64,000 nucleotides of DNA, from contig JAPJBO010000381.1 of the NCBI GenBank assembly GCA_030068145.1, positions 141,597-205,596 on the forward strand, written 5' to 3'. Position numbers and translations under genes: made by a program. A model generated the notes under the pieces. It made no database searches and had not been told where the DNA came from. It saw nothing but the letters and a program-made list of their open reading frames with translations. Origin of the DNA: Diplonema papillatum. Taxonomy: Eukaryota; Euglenozoa; Diplonemea; Diplonemida; Diplonemidae. Position 1 is the first letter of the stretch. The number at the start of each line of letters is the position of its first letter. Positions 62,641-64,000 of this stretch are shown piece by piece.

Positions 62641-62897
62641 GGGTTTTTGAAACAGCCCCAAAACCGACCTTTTGTCCATCTGCACGCCAGATTTTGGTCG
62701 CCACGCGAGCTGATTGCTTGCCCATAATCGCCAGGGATAGCTCTTTCCATCCCAAAAAAAATTTCCCAAAAATTCCAAAATTTTGACCCAAAACGGGCTG
62801 CTTTTCAGACGGAAAATCTGTGACACTTTTTCGTGGAATGGGTGATAAATAGCTAAAAATAGCTAGCTGGCCAAATAGCTAGCTAAGTCTCACACTG

Positions 62898-63841
62898 CAC
62901 CTGCCGAACGCACCGGTCCCGAAAATGGATGATGCTCAAGCGATCCACCCATAGTTGGCCGCGTACTGGTATCACAAAGCCAGGCGTGCGTAGGAGTGCG
63001 TGGTCCACGCCGCGAAGTCGTTGGCGTGAGCCTCGATGGAGCGTGGATGAGTGCAGATCTTGGTTGTAGTAGCGAATATTCAATGGAGAACATTGAAGGC
63101 CGAAGTGGAGAAGGTTTCCGATGGGTCAGTCGGTCCTAAGGCAAGGTGTAATTGCTCGCCTCAAAGCTGCCACTGACGAGCTTGCTCGGACGTGCAGGAT
63201 TGCCGAAAGGGAATGCGTGAACATTCCGCAACCCGGATGCAGAGATCTGAAGTGGTGACACATTGACGATCCTGTTGACCATGTCCACAGGCCCCGGATG
63301 ATGCAGTCGTCTCTTTTTGAAGGAAGGGTTGACCCTTGAAACGCTTCACGCGGGGACAGGGTTAACTATCCTGGAAAGCTGCACTTTCTTCGTGTAGTAG
63401 GGTGTCTTGTGGATGTGCATGGAAAAAACAGGGGAGATCTCATTCTCTTGCATCGGGCCGTACCGTTAACCGCAATAGGTCTCCTAGGCTAAAAGCCTCT
63501 GGCCGACAGAACAATGTAGGTAAGGGAAGTCGGCAAACTGGATCCGTAACTTCGGGAAAAGGATTGGCTCTGAGGACACATGCGGGATTGTCAGTGCGGG
63601 TCAGGTCTGGGCTCAGATTGAAGGTGCTGTGAGTGGCGCTCTCGGGTGCTACCCGCGGCTCCTGATTTCTTCCAGGCCTTCTTGCATGTTGTGCCCGCAA
63701 TGAAGTGTCAGCTTGGAACTGTTACGAACAAGAGGAATCCAACTGGTTAATTAAACCACAGCATTTCGCTTCATCACAGCGGTGGCGAGTGGAATGTGAC
63801 TTCTGCCCAGTGCCCTGAATGTCAACGCTGAGAGATCAGGT

Positions 63842-63901
<60 letters not shown>

Positions 63902-64000
63902 TTCTAATTAAAGACGCGCATGAATGGACCAATGAGATTCCTTCTGTCCCTACCTACTATCTGGCGAAACAGCAGTCAAGGGAACGGACTTGAAACTGTC
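62898..64000 (+). rRNA. 28S rRNA gene, 5'-truncated at the transposon edge, continuing past the window
   Basis: Conserved LSU blocks occur in order: CACCTGCCGAACGC, CCGAAAATGGATG.TGCTCAAG, GCAGATCTTGGTTGTAGTAG, GAACATTGAAGGCCGAAGTG, TGGGTCAGTCGGTCCTAAG, CAGAACAATGTAGGTAAGGG, AAGTCGGCAAACTGGATCCG, TAACTTCGGGAAAAGGATTG, TTCTGCCCAGTGCCCTGAAT, CAAGCGCGGGTAAACGGCGG, CTATGACTCTCTTAAGGTAG, GACGCGCATGAATGGACCAA and CCTACCTACTATCTGGCGAA. Variable parts are short and divergent. The universal blocks look intact, so the copy was functional or recently so. All LSU sequence upstream of CACCTGCC is missing; the hAT-1 derivative ends there. Euglenozoan LSU rRNA is often processed into several pieces, so this may correspond to more than one mature fragment. 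Confidence 0.95.

Larger units (their letters stand above)
61880..62844. mobile_element. 965-bp two-lobed element with perfect 31-bp inverted repeats
   Basis: The terminal repeats at 61880-61910 and 62814-62844 are exact reverse complements (CACCCATTCCACG ... GTGTCACAGATTT). The target duplication is ATAA (61876-61879 and 62845-62848). The unoccupied sequence GCTATAAATAGC is present, inverted, at about 20329-20340 in hAT-1, confirming both ends. Inside, related blocks at 62132-62275 and 62688-62815 (AGATTTTG-TCGC, GCTTGCCCATAATCGC, GGCTGCTTTTCA) form two lobes. No protein is encoded. The superfamily is not recognised. Confidence 0.88.
59762..62897. mobile_element. hAT-1 derivative, non-autonomous, with satellite array and nested element
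   Basis: The ends are CAGTGTGAGACTTAGCTA (59762) and TAGCTAAGTCTCACACTG (62897). It has both end regions of hAT-1 in inverted order, but the transposase gene is deleted. It contains about eight 205-bp units (60065-61690) and a nested 965-bp element (61880-62844). CACCTGCC occurs at 62898-62905, directly after the right end, and at 59751-59758, three bases before the left end, suggesting an 8-bp target duplication with AGG as filler or extra end bases. Confidence 0.85.

Overview
The window is nuclear DNA of a eukaryote, most likely a euglenozoan and probably a diplonemid or an early-branching relative rather than a trypanosomatid. Three observations support this. The beta-tubulin at the left edge has a tail ending in [13 protein letters not shown], the tyrosine-ended type known from kinetoplastids. 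A paraflagellar rod protein gene, a euglenozoan hallmark, lies at 5355-8036. That gene carries conventional GT-AG introns, which trypanosomatids almost entirely lack. The retrotransposons with endonuclease, reverse transcriptase, RNase H and a C-terminal CCHC resemble the Ingi/L1Tc group described from trypanosomes. The species itself is inference.

Region 1-8.0 kb is host territory with every gene on the + strand: 3' part of beta-tubulin, an MCWS-type seven-helix membrane protein, a small single-helix protein and the paraflagellar rod gene. Degenerate pieces of large-subunit rRNA lie between and beyond these genes (about 1.66, 3.43 and 9.6 kb). Region 8-12 kb has no gene I can support.

From 12 kb to 63 kb the window is a dense nest of mobile elements. 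DNA transposons: a 1188-residue transposase gene (13.5-17.1 kb) carrying SAP and cysteine-protease-like segments; hAT-1 with an intact 666-residue transposase (20.3-24.1 kb) and a deleted relative (59.8-62.9 kb); two hAT-2 copies with 8-bp target duplications (40.4-41.9 and 43.2-45.0 kb); a GC-terminated non-autonomous family (12.1-13.0 and 24.1-25.2 kb); and a 965-bp two-lobed element with perfect 31-bp inverted repeats (61.9-62.8 kb). Retrotransposons with a restriction-like endonuclease (RLE1-4) lie at 18.1-20.2, 25.2-26.2, 47.4-50.2 and 51.1-51.8 kb. Ingi-like elements are A (26.2-32.6 kb), B (33.8-43.1 kb), C (51.8-58.2 kb, minus) plus 3' fragments. A good initiator tRNA-Met gene is at 58959-59031. 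The window ends in a 5'-truncated 28S rRNA gene (62898-64000) whose left edge is exactly the end of the hAT-1 derivative.

The most unusual points are these. (1) In A and B, ORF1 and ORF2 are in the same frame, separated by one UGA in the same context, and ORF2 has no AUG before its endonuclease domain; C instead uses a shifted-frame overlap. (2) RLE3 carries a proline-rich block of roughly 120 residues between the two central catalytic motifs of its reverse transcriptase, and RLE1 starts within a similar block. (3) Poly(A)-TTGG-poly(T) palindromes recur at retroelement junctions, each followed by a small covarying hairpin. (4) The 31-bp inverted-repeat element has a 4-bp ATAA target duplication, an empty site elsewhere in the window, and two tRNA-like units inside it.
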